64,000 nt of DNA, from NCBI RefSeq assembly GCF_001043025.1, contig NZ_JYLD01000008.1, forward strand, positions 124,001 to 188,000. The letters run 5' to 3'. Positions 46,631-56,700 of this stretch are shown in pieces. This DNA is from Pseudomonas helleri (GTDB lineage: Bacteria > Pseudomonadota > Gammaproteobacteria > Pseudomonadales > Pseudomonadaceae). The translations under genes and the position numbers were made by a program. How positions within the stretch are numbered: position 1 is the first letter of the stretch; each line of letters begins with the position of its first letter. The notes below the pieces were generated by a model. That model was not told where the DNA came from. It did no database searches and saw only the letters and a program-made list of their open reading frames with translations.

Positions 46631-48217
46631 TCAGAACACCACGCCTTGGCTGCGCAGGTAGTCGTCGTAGGTGCCGCTGAAGTCGATCACGCCGCTTGGG
46701 CTCAGCTCGATAATACGAGTGGCCAGCGACGATACGAATTCACGGTCATGGCTGACGAAAATCAGCGTGCCAGGGTAGTTTTCCAGCGCCAGGTTCAACG
46801 CTTCGATGGATTCCATGTCCAAGTGGTTGGTCGGTTCGTCCATCACCAGTACGTTCGGCTTTTGCAGGATCAGCTTGCCGAACAGCATGCGGCCTTGCTC
46901 ACCACCGGAGATCACCTTGACCGACTTGAGGATCTCGTCGTTCGAGAACAGCATGCGGCCCAGGGTGCCGCGAATCATTTGCTCGCCTTGAGTCCATTGG
47001 CCCATCCAGTCGAACAGGGTCACATCGTCTTCAAAGTCGTGCGCGTGGTCTTGCGCGTAGTAGCCCAGCTCAGCGGACTCAGTCCACTTGATCGAACCGG
47101 CATCCGGAGTCAGCTCATTGACCATAGTGCGCAGCAGCGTCGTTTTACCGATACCGTTCGGGCCAATGATTGCCACGCGCTCACCGGCTTCAACGGTAAA
47201 GCTGAAGTCTTTGAACAGCGTCTTGCCATCAAAGCCTTTAGCCATGTTTTCAACAATGACGGCCTGGCGGTGCAGCTTTTTGGTCTGCTCGAAACGAATG
47301 AACGGGCTGACACGGCTGGAAGGCTTGACCTCGGCCAGGGTGATCTTGTCGATTGCCTTGGCGCGCGAGCTTGCCTGTTTGGATTTCGAGGCGTTGGCCG
47401 AGAAGCGGCTGACGAACGCTTGCAGCTCGTTGATCTGAGCTTTCTTCTTGGCGTTTTCAGACAGCAGTTGCTCACGCGATTGGGTCGCGACAGTCATGTA
47501 CTCGTCATAGTTGCCCGGGAACAGGCGCAGCTCGCCGTAGTCCAGGTCAGCCATGTGGGTGCAGACGCTGTTCAGGAAGTGTCTATCGTGAGAGATGATG
47601 ATCATCAGGCTGTTGCGCTGAGTCAGAACGTTTTCCAGCCAGCGGATCGTGTTGATATCCAGGTGGTTGGTGGGTTCGTCGAGCAGCAGCACTTCAGGAT
47701 CAGAGAACAGCGCTTGAGCCAGCAATACACGCAGCTTCCAGCCCGGCGACACTTCGCTCATCGGGCCGTTGTGCTGTTCAATGCCGATACCCAGACCCAG
47801 CAGCAATTCACCGGCGCGGGACTCAGCGGTGTAACCGTCCATTTCTGCGAACTCGGTTTCGAGTTCAGCAACGGCCATGCCGTCTTCTTCGGTCATTTCT
47901 GGCAGCGAGTAGATGCGATCGCGCTCAGCCTTCACCTTCCACAGTTCTTCGTGGCCCATGATCACGGTATCGATCACGGTGAATTCTTCGTAAGCGAACT
48001 GATCCTGGCGCAGCTTACCCAGACGCACGTTCGGTTCCAGCATGACCTGGCCGCCCGACGGGTCGAGATCGCTGCCGAGGATTTTCATGAAGGTGGATTT
48101 GCCGCAACCGTTGGCACCGATCAAACCGTAGCGGTTACCTGCGCCGAATTTTACTGAAACGTTCTCGAATAGCGGCTTTGCGCCGAACTGCATCGTGATG
48201 TTAGCTGTGGAGATCAA
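46631..48217 (-). CDS. ABC-F family ATPase (YbiT-like)
   Basis: A 528-residue two-domain ABC-F protein that acts on the ribosome. Domain 1: Walker [10 protein letters not shown], degenerate signature EVSPGWKLR and Walker [12 protein letters not shown]; domain 2: [18 protein letters not shown] and [12 protein letters not shown]. The linker between them holds the charged arm (about residues 235-300: [20 protein letters not shown]). YbiT-type ABC-F proteins relieve stalled ribosomes; nothing points to antibiotic resistance here. Full length, monocistronic. Confidence 0.92.
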   Translation of the reverse strand: MISTANITMQFGAKPLFENVSVKFGAGNRYGLIGANGCGKSTFMKILGSDLDPSGGQVMLEPNVRLGKLRQDQFAYEEFTVIDTVIMGHEELWKVKAERDRIYSLPEMTEEDGMAVAELETEFAEMDGYTAESRAGELLLGLGIGIEQHNGPMSEVSPGWKLRVLLAQALFSDPEVLLLDEPTNHLDINTIRWLENVLTQRNSLMIIISHDRHFLNSVCTHMADLDYGELRLFPGNYDEYMTVATQSREQLLSENAKKKAQINELQAFVSRFSANASKSKQASSRAKAIDKITLAEVKPSSRVSPFIRFEQTKKLHRQAVIVENMAKGFDGKTLFKDFSFTVEAGERVAIIGPNGIGKTTLLRTMVNELTPDAGSIKWTESAELGYYAQDHAHDFEDDVTLFDWMGQWTQGEQMIRGTLGRMLFSNDEILKSVKVISGGEQGRMLFGKLILQKPNVLVMDEPTNHLDMESIEALNLALENYPGTLIFVSHDREFVSSLATRIIELSPSGVIDFSGTYDDYLRSQGVVF

Positions 48218-48237
48218 TTACTTTACCTATCAATAAC

Positions 48238-48576
48238 TTAGAGAGCGCGTATTTGAGCTGGTAGCCGTTTGGTACCAACCTGGAGCTTTTCAAGCCCACT
48301 CCGATCTGAGCTTGAGTTGACCCAACGCGCATAAGTCGACAGCAACAATTGGACGCTAAGGCCAAGCTGCTGAGGAATAAAAGCGGGGTTCATGCCAGAC
48401 ATGGCGCGCATTGTCGCATAGGTGTGACGACAGTTGTATGGCAGGCGACCATTGAAACCGAATGAGCGCAGAGTGAACGCTGCGCGATAGCCCTGTTTCG
48501 ATGGGCCATTGATGCGATACAGGTCCTCATGACTGCGCGGGAGTAGACGGCAGTTGATACGTGAGAATGAACCCCT
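48238..48576 (-). pseudogene. Tyrosine-recombinase (phage integrase) C-terminal remnant
   Basis: Open for 112 codons on the minus strand between stops at 48577-48579 and 48238-48240, without a usable start codon. The C-terminal half of a phage-type integrase is clear: YNCRHTYATMRAMSGMNPAFI gives the box II Arg-His region and LSVQLLLSTYARWVNSSSD the nucleophile Tyr (codon 48331-48333). The usual His of the LGHS motif is Leu (48358-48360), and the N-terminal and core-binding parts are gone. Upstream residues NCRLLPRSHEDLYRINGPSK continue the fold. No attachment site or cargo was recognised. Confidence 0.8.
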
Positions 48577-48622
48577 TTAACCAAACGCCTTCTAAGATGA
48601 TTCAGTCTATCGGAGGCACATT

Positions 48623-49159
48623 GTGGCCAAAATCATCACTGAAGATACCCGCCTTCAACAGGAGTGCACGGCTGACGTCTTGTTATTTGGTACACCGAAA
48701 GATCGTCTGGACTTCTATCGCAGAGAAATTCAGTACGAAACCAGCCTGCTCTCAAATAGAACGAACGCCTATTTAACGGCGCAGTCGTTCCTGGTCATTG
48801 CGTTTGCATCGTCAATGGCCAATCTCAATCCTGAGTGGGGAGAGCTGTTCACATTGGTGGTGCCAAGCTTGATGGCCGTTCTGGGCATCTTTAGCTCATT
48901 GCATGCCTGGCCCGGGTTTCGGGCTTCGTATGTGATTATTGATCACTGGCATTTCAAGCAAAGCCATTTGTTGCGAAGTGAGCCGGTGATGGGTAAAGCC
49001 TACGATGAATCGCCCTTGTTTAACGAAAAGGAATCCAGTCAGAAGGGCTATCGAAAGTCGCTCATGTTCTCAATGAGAACACCTTGGCTGTTTGTGATTT
49101 TCTGGCTGCTTCTCGCCAGTTTTTGCATCTATGTGCAGCTGGCCAACGCCAGTCAGTGA
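48623..49159 (+). CDS. Two-helix-plus membrane protein of unknown function
   Basis: A 178-residue protein. A soluble N-terminal helix with RLDFYRREIQYETSLLSNRTNAY precedes two hydrophobic helices (about 52-67 and 78-96); a third (WLFVIFWLLLASFCIYV) closes the C-terminus. GTG 48623 has GGAGG six bases ahead, which decides the start. The layout, a charged helix followed by paired helices, resembles small membrane effectors of SLATT type, but I do not find a firm family match. It lies directly beside the integrase remnant. Confidence 0.6.
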   Translation: MAKIITEDTRLQQECTADVLLFGTPKDRLDFYRREIQYETSLLSNRTNAYLTAQSFLVIAFASSMANLNPEWGELFTLVVPSLMAVLGIFSSLHAWPGFRASYVIIDHWHFKQSHLLRSEPVMGKAYDESPLFNEKESSQKGYRKSLMFSMRTPWLFVIFWLLLASFCIYVQLANASQ

Positions 49160-49211
49160 GCTTAATCTACGCGGTGCAAGCCCCGACAACGCCGGGGCCT
49201 GACCGGGCGGA

Positions 49212-49958
49212 TCAGAAGACCATACCGACCTTCACGCCGAACTCGTCACGCTTGAGTTTGGTGTTGTCAGCAACCGGTGAATCCTCGTCAATCTTGTACT
49301 CGGTACGGGTGTAGTACACGCCCGCTTGAATAGGCAGGTCGCCTTGCTGGTTCATCAGCAGCGACACTTCTGCGTACGGGTTGGTGCGGTCTTTCATGTC
49401 CACGGTGTCGCTGCCGAAGTTTTTAACTTTGACCTTGGCTCGGCCATCGAGGGTCTGGCGGGCACCCACTTCAACGCGCAGGGTCGAGGTGTCGAACTGG
49501 TGGTTGTAACCCAGGGCGGCCTTGGCGAACGGCGATTTGTAGGTCAGCTTGGTGTCGATATCGTTGATCTCTGGCTCGAAACGGGTCCAGGTGTAACCGC
49601 CACCCACGATCACGTCGACAAAGTTGCGCGCATCCAGCGCGGCACGCCAGCCAAGGTCGAGGTCAGCCTGGGCTTCCTTGAGCTTGTTGCCATCCTTCTT
49701 GCTGTATTTGGCTTCGCCACCCAACTGGTAGATGAAACCCGATTCAGCGGTCATTTTGTTGCCATAGTTGGCAAATACACCGCCTTGGCCCATGTGTTCC
49801 TTGTCGGATCTGCTGCCGCCTTCGAATTTGAAGTCAGTGTAGGAACCCAGCAAGCCCACGTTGAACAGCGGGTCGGTGCTTGGGGCGGCCATCACTGCCA
49901 GCGGAGCGCTGAAAAGCGCCAGGGCGCAGGAGTGACGTAGCAGTTTTTTTGTAAACAT
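49212..49958 (-). CDS. Outer-membrane beta-barrel protein of unknown function
   Basis: A 248-residue predicted outer-membrane protein. Signal peptide ends at AVMA-APST. The mature part alternates strands such as LFNVGLLGSYTDFKF, FANYGNKMTAESGFIYQLGG, VDVIVGGGYTWTRFE and AEVSLLMNQQGDLPIQAGVYYTR, ending VGMVF with a terminal Phe. About 8-10 strands, glycine- and aspartate-rich turns. The start is ATG 49958; the TTG two codons earlier is unlikely. No named family. Confidence 0.75.
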   Translation of the reverse strand: MFTKKLLRHSCALALFSAPLAVMAAPSTDPLFNVGLLGSYTDFKFEGGSRSDKEHMGQGGVFANYGNKMTAESGFIYQLGGEAKYSKKDGNKLKEAQADLDLGWRAALDARNFVDVIVGGGYTWTRFEPEINDIDTKLTYKSPFAKAALGYNHQFDTSTLRVEVGARQTLDGRAKVKVKNFGSDTVDMKDRTNPYAEVSLLMNQQGDLPIQAGVYYTRTEYKIDEDSPVADNTKLKRDEFGVKVGMVF

Positions 49959-50119
49959 TCGCAAGAGTCTCCATGACTTGAAAAATATCGAACGAGCGTT
50001 TCGATAAAGCGTCAGAGAGAAAGTTCAAAAATAATGGCGAGGGAGTTACGCACTGTTCGTAACAGACCGGCGAAGTCCGTTATCAATCAATCGGCGTCTT
50101 GCAGGCAGGTTATTGAGCG

Positions 50120-50287
50120 TTAGCGATAAATGCGAATTTTCCGCCAGCTCACCTTGCTGTAAAAAGTCCCGGTGTCGCCCAGCAGGGCATAACGGGTTGC
50201 ACGATAGGCCGATGTAAACTTTGAGCAGTGCAAGCCCCGGATCTTTTTATAAGCCCATGACCAGCCGCGTTTGCTTTTATTCTCCAT
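50120..50287 (-). CDS. Possible small basic protein
   Basis: A 55-residue frame starting at ATG 50287 with AAGG close ahead. The sequence MENKSKRGWSWAYKKIRG, LHCSKFTSAYRATRY and TFYSKVSWRKIRIYR is strongly basic and tryptophan-rich. Codon use looks coding, but there is no family match, and the ribosome site is short. Could be an unrecognised small protein or chance. Confidence 0.35.
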   Translation of the reverse strand: MENKSKRGWSWAYKKIRGLHCSKFTSAYRATRYALLGDTGTFYSKVSWRKIRIYR

Positions 50288-50706
50288 AGCCTTAGCCTCA
50301 CACAAGGAGCATCTAATAGTGTTAGATGCTAGCGACAAAAGATGACACTTGCGGGTGCACAGATAAGCCAAATGAGCTTATTTAAAAGTCGTAAGTTGCG
50401 TGTTTTGTTATTTATCGTCGGGCTTTGTCGAGAGCTAATCAGGGTTAACGCTTTTGTTTTACTGACACTCGAGTGGGGAGTCAATACGCCAACTCTGGCA
50501 ACTTAGGCCGTTTAATTGGCGGGCAGAGGGATTTGCGTCTATAGAGGTCTACCCTCCGGCACGATCAGACCTCTAAGGTGTCACTGCCGATCGCGACAGT
50601 CTGCGGCTTTGCGGGCGATTCGCTTGGCCGGGCCTGGTGTCTATGGTTGCGGCAGGCAAGCGTTAAACGTTAAATTTTGTCGGTCATTAGCGCCCTGTGT
50701 CGAAGA
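50288..50706. other. Intergenic stretch without a clear gene
   Basis: About 420 bases between the small frame and the LysR gene, part of a 750-base gap. Short frames here have no ribosome site or motif. An AAACGTTAAA-type AT-rich segment near 50667 may belong to the LysR 3' region. I see nothing firm. Confidence 0.45.
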
Positions 50707-51648
50707 TCAAACATCGGTAAATATGTTCTCTTTTGGCCAGCGTATTTCCAGGTATTCGCTCAGGTAACTGATAAAAGCTTTAACTTTTGGCGTCATGGCC
50801 GCTCGGTCTTGAACGCAGGCATAAATATCCAGGGGCTTGGTGTATGACTCAGTCGGTGAATGGCTGTGTTGAAGCAGCGGGATAAGCTGACCCGATTCGA
50901 TATAAGGTGCGGCGATGTACTCTGCCAGTCGCGCAATACCGGCGCCATGGGCAGCCATTTGTGCAAGTGCGTCAATGTCGTCACTGGTGGCCGTAACATT
51001 AAGCGCTGCATAACTGTGCTGGCCATTGTTGATAAACCCCCAGCGCAGAAAGCGACCATCCAGAGGGTAGCGAAAACCCAGGCAGGCGTGATGTTGCAGG
51101 TCGTCGGGGGAAGCCGGCCAGCCCGCACGTTCGAGGTAAGCCGGTGAGGCGCAGACAATAAAAGGCACCGAGACGATTTTGCGGGCAATGATCCCGTCTT
51201 CCAGTTGCGGCTTGATTCTCAGGCTCAGGTCAATGCCGCTGTGGATGTGGCTGATTTTGTTGTCAGTGATGTTCAGTTCCAGGGTCAGACGCGGATAGCG
51301 CGTGGCAAAACCCGCGACCAACGGGGCGACGACATGCCGCCCGAAAGCGGAAGTCGACGCGATGCTCAACCGCCCTTGCAGTTCGCTGTCGCTATGGCTG
51401 ATGGCTCGGTGCGCCAGCTCCACATCCGTAACAATGCGCTGCACTTTGTTGTAGTAAAGGGCTCCGTCCTCGGTCAGCGCCATGCTTCGGGTGGTGCGTT
51501 GCAACAAACGCGTGCCCAAGTGTGCTTCTAGGCGGTTGATGGTCTGGCTGACGGCGGCGGCACTGAGGCCGAGATTTTTCGCCGCGCCAGCAATCGATCC
51601 GGCTTCAACTACTTTGATAAAACTGTTAATCGCAGCAAACAGATCCAT
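50707..51648 (-). CDS. LysR-type regulator
   Basis: A 313-residue LysR regulator of the CrgA-like group. HTH near residues 18-38 (SIAGAAKNLGLSAAAVSQTINRL) and linker LLQRTTRSMALTEDGALYYN. An in-frame ATG 16 codons upstream (51696) overlaps the operator, so ATG 51648 is preferred. Divergent from a small DUF2798-like membrane-protein gene, a pairing I recall in other Pseudomonas, with a perfect dyad between them. Confidence 0.88.
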   Translation of the reverse strand: MDLFAAINSFIKVVEAGSIAGAAKNLGLSAAAVSQTINRLEAHLGTRLLQRTTRSMALTEDGALYYNKVQRIVTDVELAHRAISHSDSELQGRLSIASTSAFGRHVVAPLVAGFATRYPRLTLELNITDNKISHIHSGIDLSLRIKPQLEDGIIARKIVSVPFIVCASPAYLERAGWPASPDDLQHHACLGFRYPLDGRFLRWGFINNGQHSYAALNVTATSDDIDALAQMAAHGAGIARLAEYIAAPYIESGQLIPLLQHSHSPTESYTKPLDIYACVQDRAAMTPKVKAFISYLSEYLEIRWPKENIFTDV

Positions 51649-51695
51649 GTTTTGATCCTGAACGGGCCGTATTCGTAAGATCTGCTTTATAAACA

Positions 51696-51717
51696 AACTA
51701 GAAATGGCCGTCTAGTT
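51696..51717. promoter_or_regulatory. Candidate LysR operator
   Basis: Perfect 7-bp arms AACTAGA (51696-51702) and TCTAGTT (51711-51717) with an 8-base spacer, between divergent LysR and DUF2798 genes. Fits the CTAGA..TCTAG type dyads bound by LysR regulators. Confidence 0.6.
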
Positions 51718-51777
51718 GCGTGTTTTTGATCTTGTTAAGGTGCGCCATCCACCACTTTCAGGATTAAAGGGCCACAC

Positions 51778-52053
51778 ATGAACGCTAAAAGCACTTCAAA
51801 CACCTTGATTTCAAACCGCCTAAAGTTCTCGGTGCGTGCAACGCCCTATGTATTCGCGTTGTACATGTCCACGATCATGGCCTTTTTAATGTCGCTGGTG
51901 ATTACTGCTGCGAATACGGGTATCGATGCGGATTACCTGAACAACACCTTGCAGGCTTATAAGTTGGCCATGCCTGCCGCCTTCCTGTGCATCCTTGTGG
52001 TGCGCCCCATCGTAATCAAACTGGTGGCCATGACGGTTCATCCGCATCGTTAA
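51778..52053 (+). CDS. DUF2798-like small membrane protein
   Basis: A 91-residue two-helix membrane protein. Helices about 24-44 (YVFALYMSTIMAFLMSLVIT) and 64-84 (KLAMPAAFLCILVVRPIVIK), separated by a polar loop, match DUF2798. Start ATG 51778 lies 130 bases from the divergent LysR start and after AAAGGGCC. Function unknown, possibly induced with the regulator. Confidence 0.8.
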   Translation: MNAKSTSNTLISNRLKFSVRATPYVFALYMSTIMAFLMSLVITAANTGIDADYLNNTLQAYKLAMPAAFLCILVVRPIVIKLVAMTVHPHR

Positions 52054-52066
52054 CCGGGGGTAGCTT

Positions 52067-52567
52067 TTACAGCCAGTATTTGGGATAGCTGCCTTTGCTG
52101 CGTGCGTTGTTAAGGCATAAGGCAGTGATCACCACCACCAGCGAGCCTGCCAACACGGGCGTCAGCAAAAAACTCCACGGGGCACCGGCGGTGATGACCA
52201 CCAACGGGTTGGCACCGGCGGGGGCATGCACCGTGCGTGTCTGCTGCATGGAGACCAGCGCCAGCCCGACAGCCAATGCGCAAGCCCACCATTCATTGCC
52301 CAGGGTGTGCAGCACCACGAGCCCGACCAGTGTCGACACCATGTGCCCGCCAATGATGCTGCGCGGCTGGGCCAGGGGGGAATCGGGTACGCCAAAGGCC
52401 AGCACACAACTGGCGCCAAATGAGGCCATCAGCCAGGGCGTTCCGCTGATCAGGCTAAGCCAGCCGGTGACGCCGATGGCGATGACCACGCCGATAAACG
52501 ACATCAGGCTGAAACGCAGATCGGGGGCGGGTGGAGCGCTTGATTTAGGCAGGCGAATAATAGGCAT
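52067..52567 (-). CDS. HPP-family membrane protein
   Basis: A 166-residue integral protein of the HPP family. The namesake motif is HAPAGANP instead of HPPAGANP (in TRTVHAPAGANPLVVIT), followed by the usual helices. N-terminal SGTPWLMASFGASCVLAFGVPDSPLAQPRS is also diagnostic. Some HPP proteins transport nitrite or are linked to membrane stress; substrate here is unknown. ATG 52567 is preferred over ATG 52597. Divergent from a TetR gene with a double palindrome between. Confidence 0.85.
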   Translation of the reverse strand: MPIIRLPKSSAPPAPDLRFSLMSFIGVVIAIGVTGWLSLISGTPWLMASFGASCVLAFGVPDSPLAQPRSIIGGHMVSTLVGLVVLHTLGNEWWACALAVGLALVSMQQTRTVHAPAGANPLVVITAGAPWSFLLTPVLAGSLVVVITALCLNNARSKGSYPKYWL

Positions 52568-52601
52568 GGCGTTAACTCGGCGAGGGGACAGTGACAAAAG
52601 G

Positions 52602-52639
52602 ATACCGATCGGTTTACCTGTAAGTCAACCGATCGGTAT
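52602..52639. promoter_or_regulatory. Candidate TetR operator between hpp and tetR
   Basis: Perfect 13-bp inverted repeat ATACCGATCGGTT (52602-52614) and AACCGATCGGTAT (52627-52639), 12-base spacer. Each arm is itself the palindrome ACCGATCGGT, so there may be two adjacent TetR dimer sites. Lies in the shared promoter region. Confidence 0.75.
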
Positions 52640-52672
52640 ACACTGGCCGCATTCACTCCAAAGGAATTCGTG

Positions 52673-53230
52673 ATGAGTACTGCAGATGTGATCACCCGGG
52701 CGGCCCTCGATCTGTTCTACCGCCAGGGCTTTCATGCCTCGGGGGTCGAGCAACTTAGCCAGATGGCTGGTGTGACCAAGAAAACCCTGTACCGGCATTT
52801 TCCGAGCAAGGAACACGTGGTCGAGGCTGCGCTGCAACTGAGGCACGCCGAGTTCATAGATCAAATGGCCACGGCGGTAGGGGGCGCTGACCAAGCGAAC
52901 AGACCCCAGGCCTATATCGACTTCATTATCTGTTGGGTGCAGTCGGCTGATTTCCACGGCTGCGCGTTTATCAATGCTTCGGCTGAATACAGCGCTCAGA
53001 GCGCTCCGCCTCATGTCCTGGCCAGTCAACACAAGCAGCAGGTCCTGAATTACCTGCAAGGTATTTGCACGCAGGCAGGCCTGACGCAGCCGGCGGCGGT
53101 TGCGATGCAACTCTTTGTGATTGGCGAAGGTCTTATTGTCACTTCCCAGGTCAGTGGACTCGTGCCGGCGATGCTCCCGCCAATACGCGAAATGGTGGCT
53201 GTGCTCTGCGCCTCGTCACCCCGTGAATAA
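52673..53230 (+). CDS. TetR-family regulator
   Basis: A 185-residue TetR-type repressor. HTH lies at about residues 28-47 (GVEQLSQMAGVTKKTLYRHF) and the C-terminal ligand domain is helical, with WVQSADFHGCAFINASAEY. ATG 52673 is preferred; a GTG sits one codon before. AAAGGA ribosome site. It probably controls the divergent HPP gene through the ACCGATCGGT sites. Effector unknown. Confidence 0.87.
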   Translation: MSTADVITRAALDLFYRQGFHASGVEQLSQMAGVTKKTLYRHFPSKEHVVEAALQLRHAEFIDQMATAVGGADQANRPQAYIDFIICWVQSADFHGCAFINASAEYSAQSAPPHVLASQHKQQVLNYLQGICTQAGLTQPAAVAMQLFVIGEGLIVTSQVSGLVPAMLPPIREMVAVLCASSPRE

Positions 53231-53279
53231 CCACGATAAGGGATCTCAACACGGCATGACGCCATCTCAAGGAATGATT

Positions 53280-53633
53280 ATGTTGACCAAGACAAAGCAA
53301 CACAGCGCCCTTATTAGCCTCGCTTTGGCCGGGACGGTATTGGCAGGCTGCGCCAGCAGCCCTCAGTTCTCGGGGCAATCGGTCACTGATCCGCTGCTGC
53401 GCAAGGATGTATATGCAACAGTCGAGCGTCTGTTTTCAGCGGTAACCCAGTGCCGTTCAATCAGCGCCGTTGATAGCCGTATTACCAACATAGATCAGTC
53501 ACCGAGCGGCGCAGTCCAGAAAGCCGAGGAGACCTGGCGGGTTTCCGGTTGCGGGACGAACGAGGCTTATAAGGTGGTGATGCGGGCAGATGACAAAGGC
53601 GAGACTGACTTCTCGGTTTCGCAGCAACGTTAA
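53280..53633 (+). CDS. Small lipoprotein
   Basis: A 117-residue predicted lipoprotein with lipobox LAGC (ALAGTVLAGCASS, Cys near residue 25). The mature part has two more cysteines (TQCRSIS and VSGCGTNEAY). ATG 53280 has AAGGA at seven bases, and starting earlier would lack the lipobox context. The pattern DVYATVERLFSAVTQC resembles uncharacterised Pseudomonas lipoproteins. Function unknown. Confidence 0.65.
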   Translation: MLTKTKQHSALISLALAGTVLAGCASSPQFSGQSVTDPLLRKDVYATVERLFSAVTQCRSISAVDSRITNIDQSPSGAVQKAEETWRVSGCGTNEAYKVVMRADDKGETDFSVSQQR

Positions 53634-53741
53634 GTAGCCCCGTCGAGCTCAGGCAAGTCTGCAAGAAGAGAGCGTGAAAAACGTTCTGCTTTTATCGCTT
53701 GCGCCCTCTTCAAGGGCTCCCAAGTGAAAGGGCAACAATCT

Positions 53742-56700
53742 CTAGTGTTGACTGTTAGGCACCATTCTCATGCCATACGCTTTCAGGTCATTGATCAGGT
53801 TATCCAGTTGGTTGTAGCGCTTTTGGTGAATGTGCTCCCAATTGGGACGTTCGATGTAGAGCTTGCCTTCTGCATCGGTTTGCAAGGGCGTACGCAGTAT
53901 TTCCCGGCTGCTTGAACGATGAATCAATTCGGGCCAGTGCTGGTGATCTTTATCGAACAGGAACTGGCCGGTTTCGGGAAGTGTTTGCTCAAGTTGAGAT
54001 TCGGTTAAGGGAGGCGTTTTAGGGCGTTTGCCGGGTATTTCTACTTCAAGCAAAAAGTCGTTTTTCAGAAAAGCGACGTTCGAGCCTATGAAGTCGGGTT
54101 TTCCAACATCCCCGCGGTCTACTGTTATGCCACGTTGTGATCCTGGCTTAACGTCTGCCACACGCAGTGAAATTGCGCCCTCCAGCTCTGCAAGTCCGGG
54201 CACGCCTTGATGGGCGTTGGCGTGGCTGTTACCGACCAGGGCGATCCACTTATGGCTACCTGTTTGTGCCTGGTGGTTGCGGATGATTTGGCTGGCACCG
54301 TAGCTAAATAATGTCGTGCGCGCGTTATCAGCCGAACCTTCGATACCTTTGGTGTAGTAGCTTGCAACACAGTCGATGGCGATTATCCTCAGACCATGCT
54401 TTTGAGCGTTGTAGACCAGGTTGCTGAATGAGTAAGGGCTGCTCGCGTCAATGCTATAGCCGTTGTCCAGATCGCGAAGGAAGGTGTTAAGCCTGGGTGA
54501 AACCTGGCCTGTTTTCGAGAAAGCATCCAAATGCAGTTGGTGGAGATCCGCCTGTAAATGCTCCAGATACAACGTTTTTACGTCGTTTTTTTTAAACAGA
54601 TCAAAATTATCAATGATCACCTGTTTACTTGAAACGGCCGAGTGTGTTTCTCCGATAATGAGCCCGGTGTATTTCTTATGAAGGGTTGTGAGTATTTCGG
54701 GCACACCGGTATCCGGCGCGAAGCCGGGTGAGGGTATACGTTGTTTTGCAGGCAAGTCTTTGAAGAATGCTTTCGCATCCTTGTACATTTTTAATTGCAA
54801 CTGATGCGCATGAGATCGTGCACTCTCCAGAGAGTCGACACTGTAGCAGTAGTTAGTAAAGTCAATATCGTTATGGGTTGTCAGCCTGTCCAATGTGTCA
54901 GTGAATTCGGGGCTTGCAGCGTATTCGCTGTACCGAACCACGGGTGTATCCGGCAAAACCTCAGGCGTGTGCAGTTTTAAAGGTTGCCACAGCTTGGTTT
55001 TATCTGCTTGACGGTTTTTTACTTCCCAAACATCGCTGCTTGTATGGCGTCGTACTTTGTACGTGGAGCGGTGATCACCTGAGTTCAAATGCAAATACCA
55101 ATGCCTTCCCAACCACCCTTTTTTAACTTCAAAGACACGGCCGTCCTGGAGAATAAAATGGTGAGTTGTGTGCGGATAAACACCTTTGCTGTCGGGTGTG
55201 CCTACGGCTCTAGTGACGGTGTAAATACCTTCGCGAGTAGGGCGGGTCCCATAAACATCAAGCGCTATGACCTCATACTTGTTTAATAATTGATGGACTG
55301 CCAGCGGTTGCTTGGCTGAGCCGGTTGTTGGAGCAGAGTCCCAGCGGCCATAAGCAATCTCAAGTGCGCGAGTGCGGTACAGCGCATCAGGCTGGCGTTT
55401 ATCCAGCGCGTACCAGCTTTCGTTAAGGTTGTCGTATTGGCCATGATGCAGCTTGCCTGCGCTGTCCTTTAAGTAGTGACTGACCTGTTTGTTCGAGGGG
55501 TCGATGTGCTCATATACACCTGAGCCAAAGTGCCCGCCTGTGCGTAATGTCATGGCATCGGGGGACAGGGTACTGGCCGCTTCAGGGTTAAGACCTGAGC
55601 TGCGGGGTGTGGCCCGGTTGCGCAGGGATCGGCCAAAAACCATCGAGCCGGCAAAGTCTGAAGCGCCATCGGTGAGGTGAGCCAGCGAGTCTAAAAAATG
55701 CAGCATTGCTTCAAGCTTTTCATCACGTTCTAGCGCATCCATCCCGTCTGCCACACTGTAGATAAACCTCATTAACACCAGCGGTAGCATGATTTTGGTC
55801 GGCAGGACAAAGCTGATGATGTCAATCACAGTGAGTGCAACGTCTTTGGCGGTTTGCACATTGATTTCATAGGTAGAGGTTGACTGCTCATCGGCATTGC
55901 GGATTGCAAATTGCGCTTCTATGGCGTAAGCCGTTTTTTGAAAATGTTTACTGATGGACTGAAGGTTAATCTTCGCCGCCAGCAAATTATCTATCAGCAA
56001 CGGTTTGATATAGGGCTGCTTGGCGGGTGTCACGCGGTTTAATACATAACTGCGCAGCGCATCAGAAGACAGAACGCGGCCCAGCTCGTTAAAGGAGTCG
56101 ACTCTGCGAAACCAGACTTTATCCGGGGCGTTGGGCGTGTAACACAGCAGGCGCCTGGAAGGGGTTGCCGTTATGACCCAGACGCCCGGCAACGGGTAGC
56201 CTTTGAGCATGAGCTCATTCACCTTGATGCGATGGCCAGCCACCAGGGGTCGGTCTTTTTCAATGGGGTAGTTGCGCAGCTCTTCAACCCACGACACTTC
56301 CTCTGGCGACAGCGTGTTTTCGGTGTTGTCGGTGAGTTGAGCTTCAAGGAGGTCCAGGTTCAATTGCGCGTCGTTGAGCGCGACATAACGTTCCTGACGC
56401 CATTGGGCCTGGGCTGACTTGAAGTTAAGCGCGGGCTCGTAAAGCAGTGCATCCTCGATGGTTTTTTTATAGGTGGCACCAATATCCAGCGTTCTTACCA
56501 GAGCTTTGAGGTAGGCACTGGTCAGAAAGGGGTGACGCTTACGTTTGTCATCTTCAATTTGAGCCGTCAGGGCAAAAGTGATGTCGAGTTTCCCGACATT
56601 GTCCAGGGCCAGGTCGCTCAGGGTGCGTCGTGTTGTTTTGTAGGTGAACGTTGGGCCGGTGCGTCTAACAGAGTTCCCGGCTACATAGCCCGAGGTGCTA

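Noticed and set aside
46646..48157. 503-codon open frame antisense to the ABC-F ATPase
   Set aside because: Shadow frame of a GC-rich gene with intact Walker and signature motifs on the minus strand; no family match.
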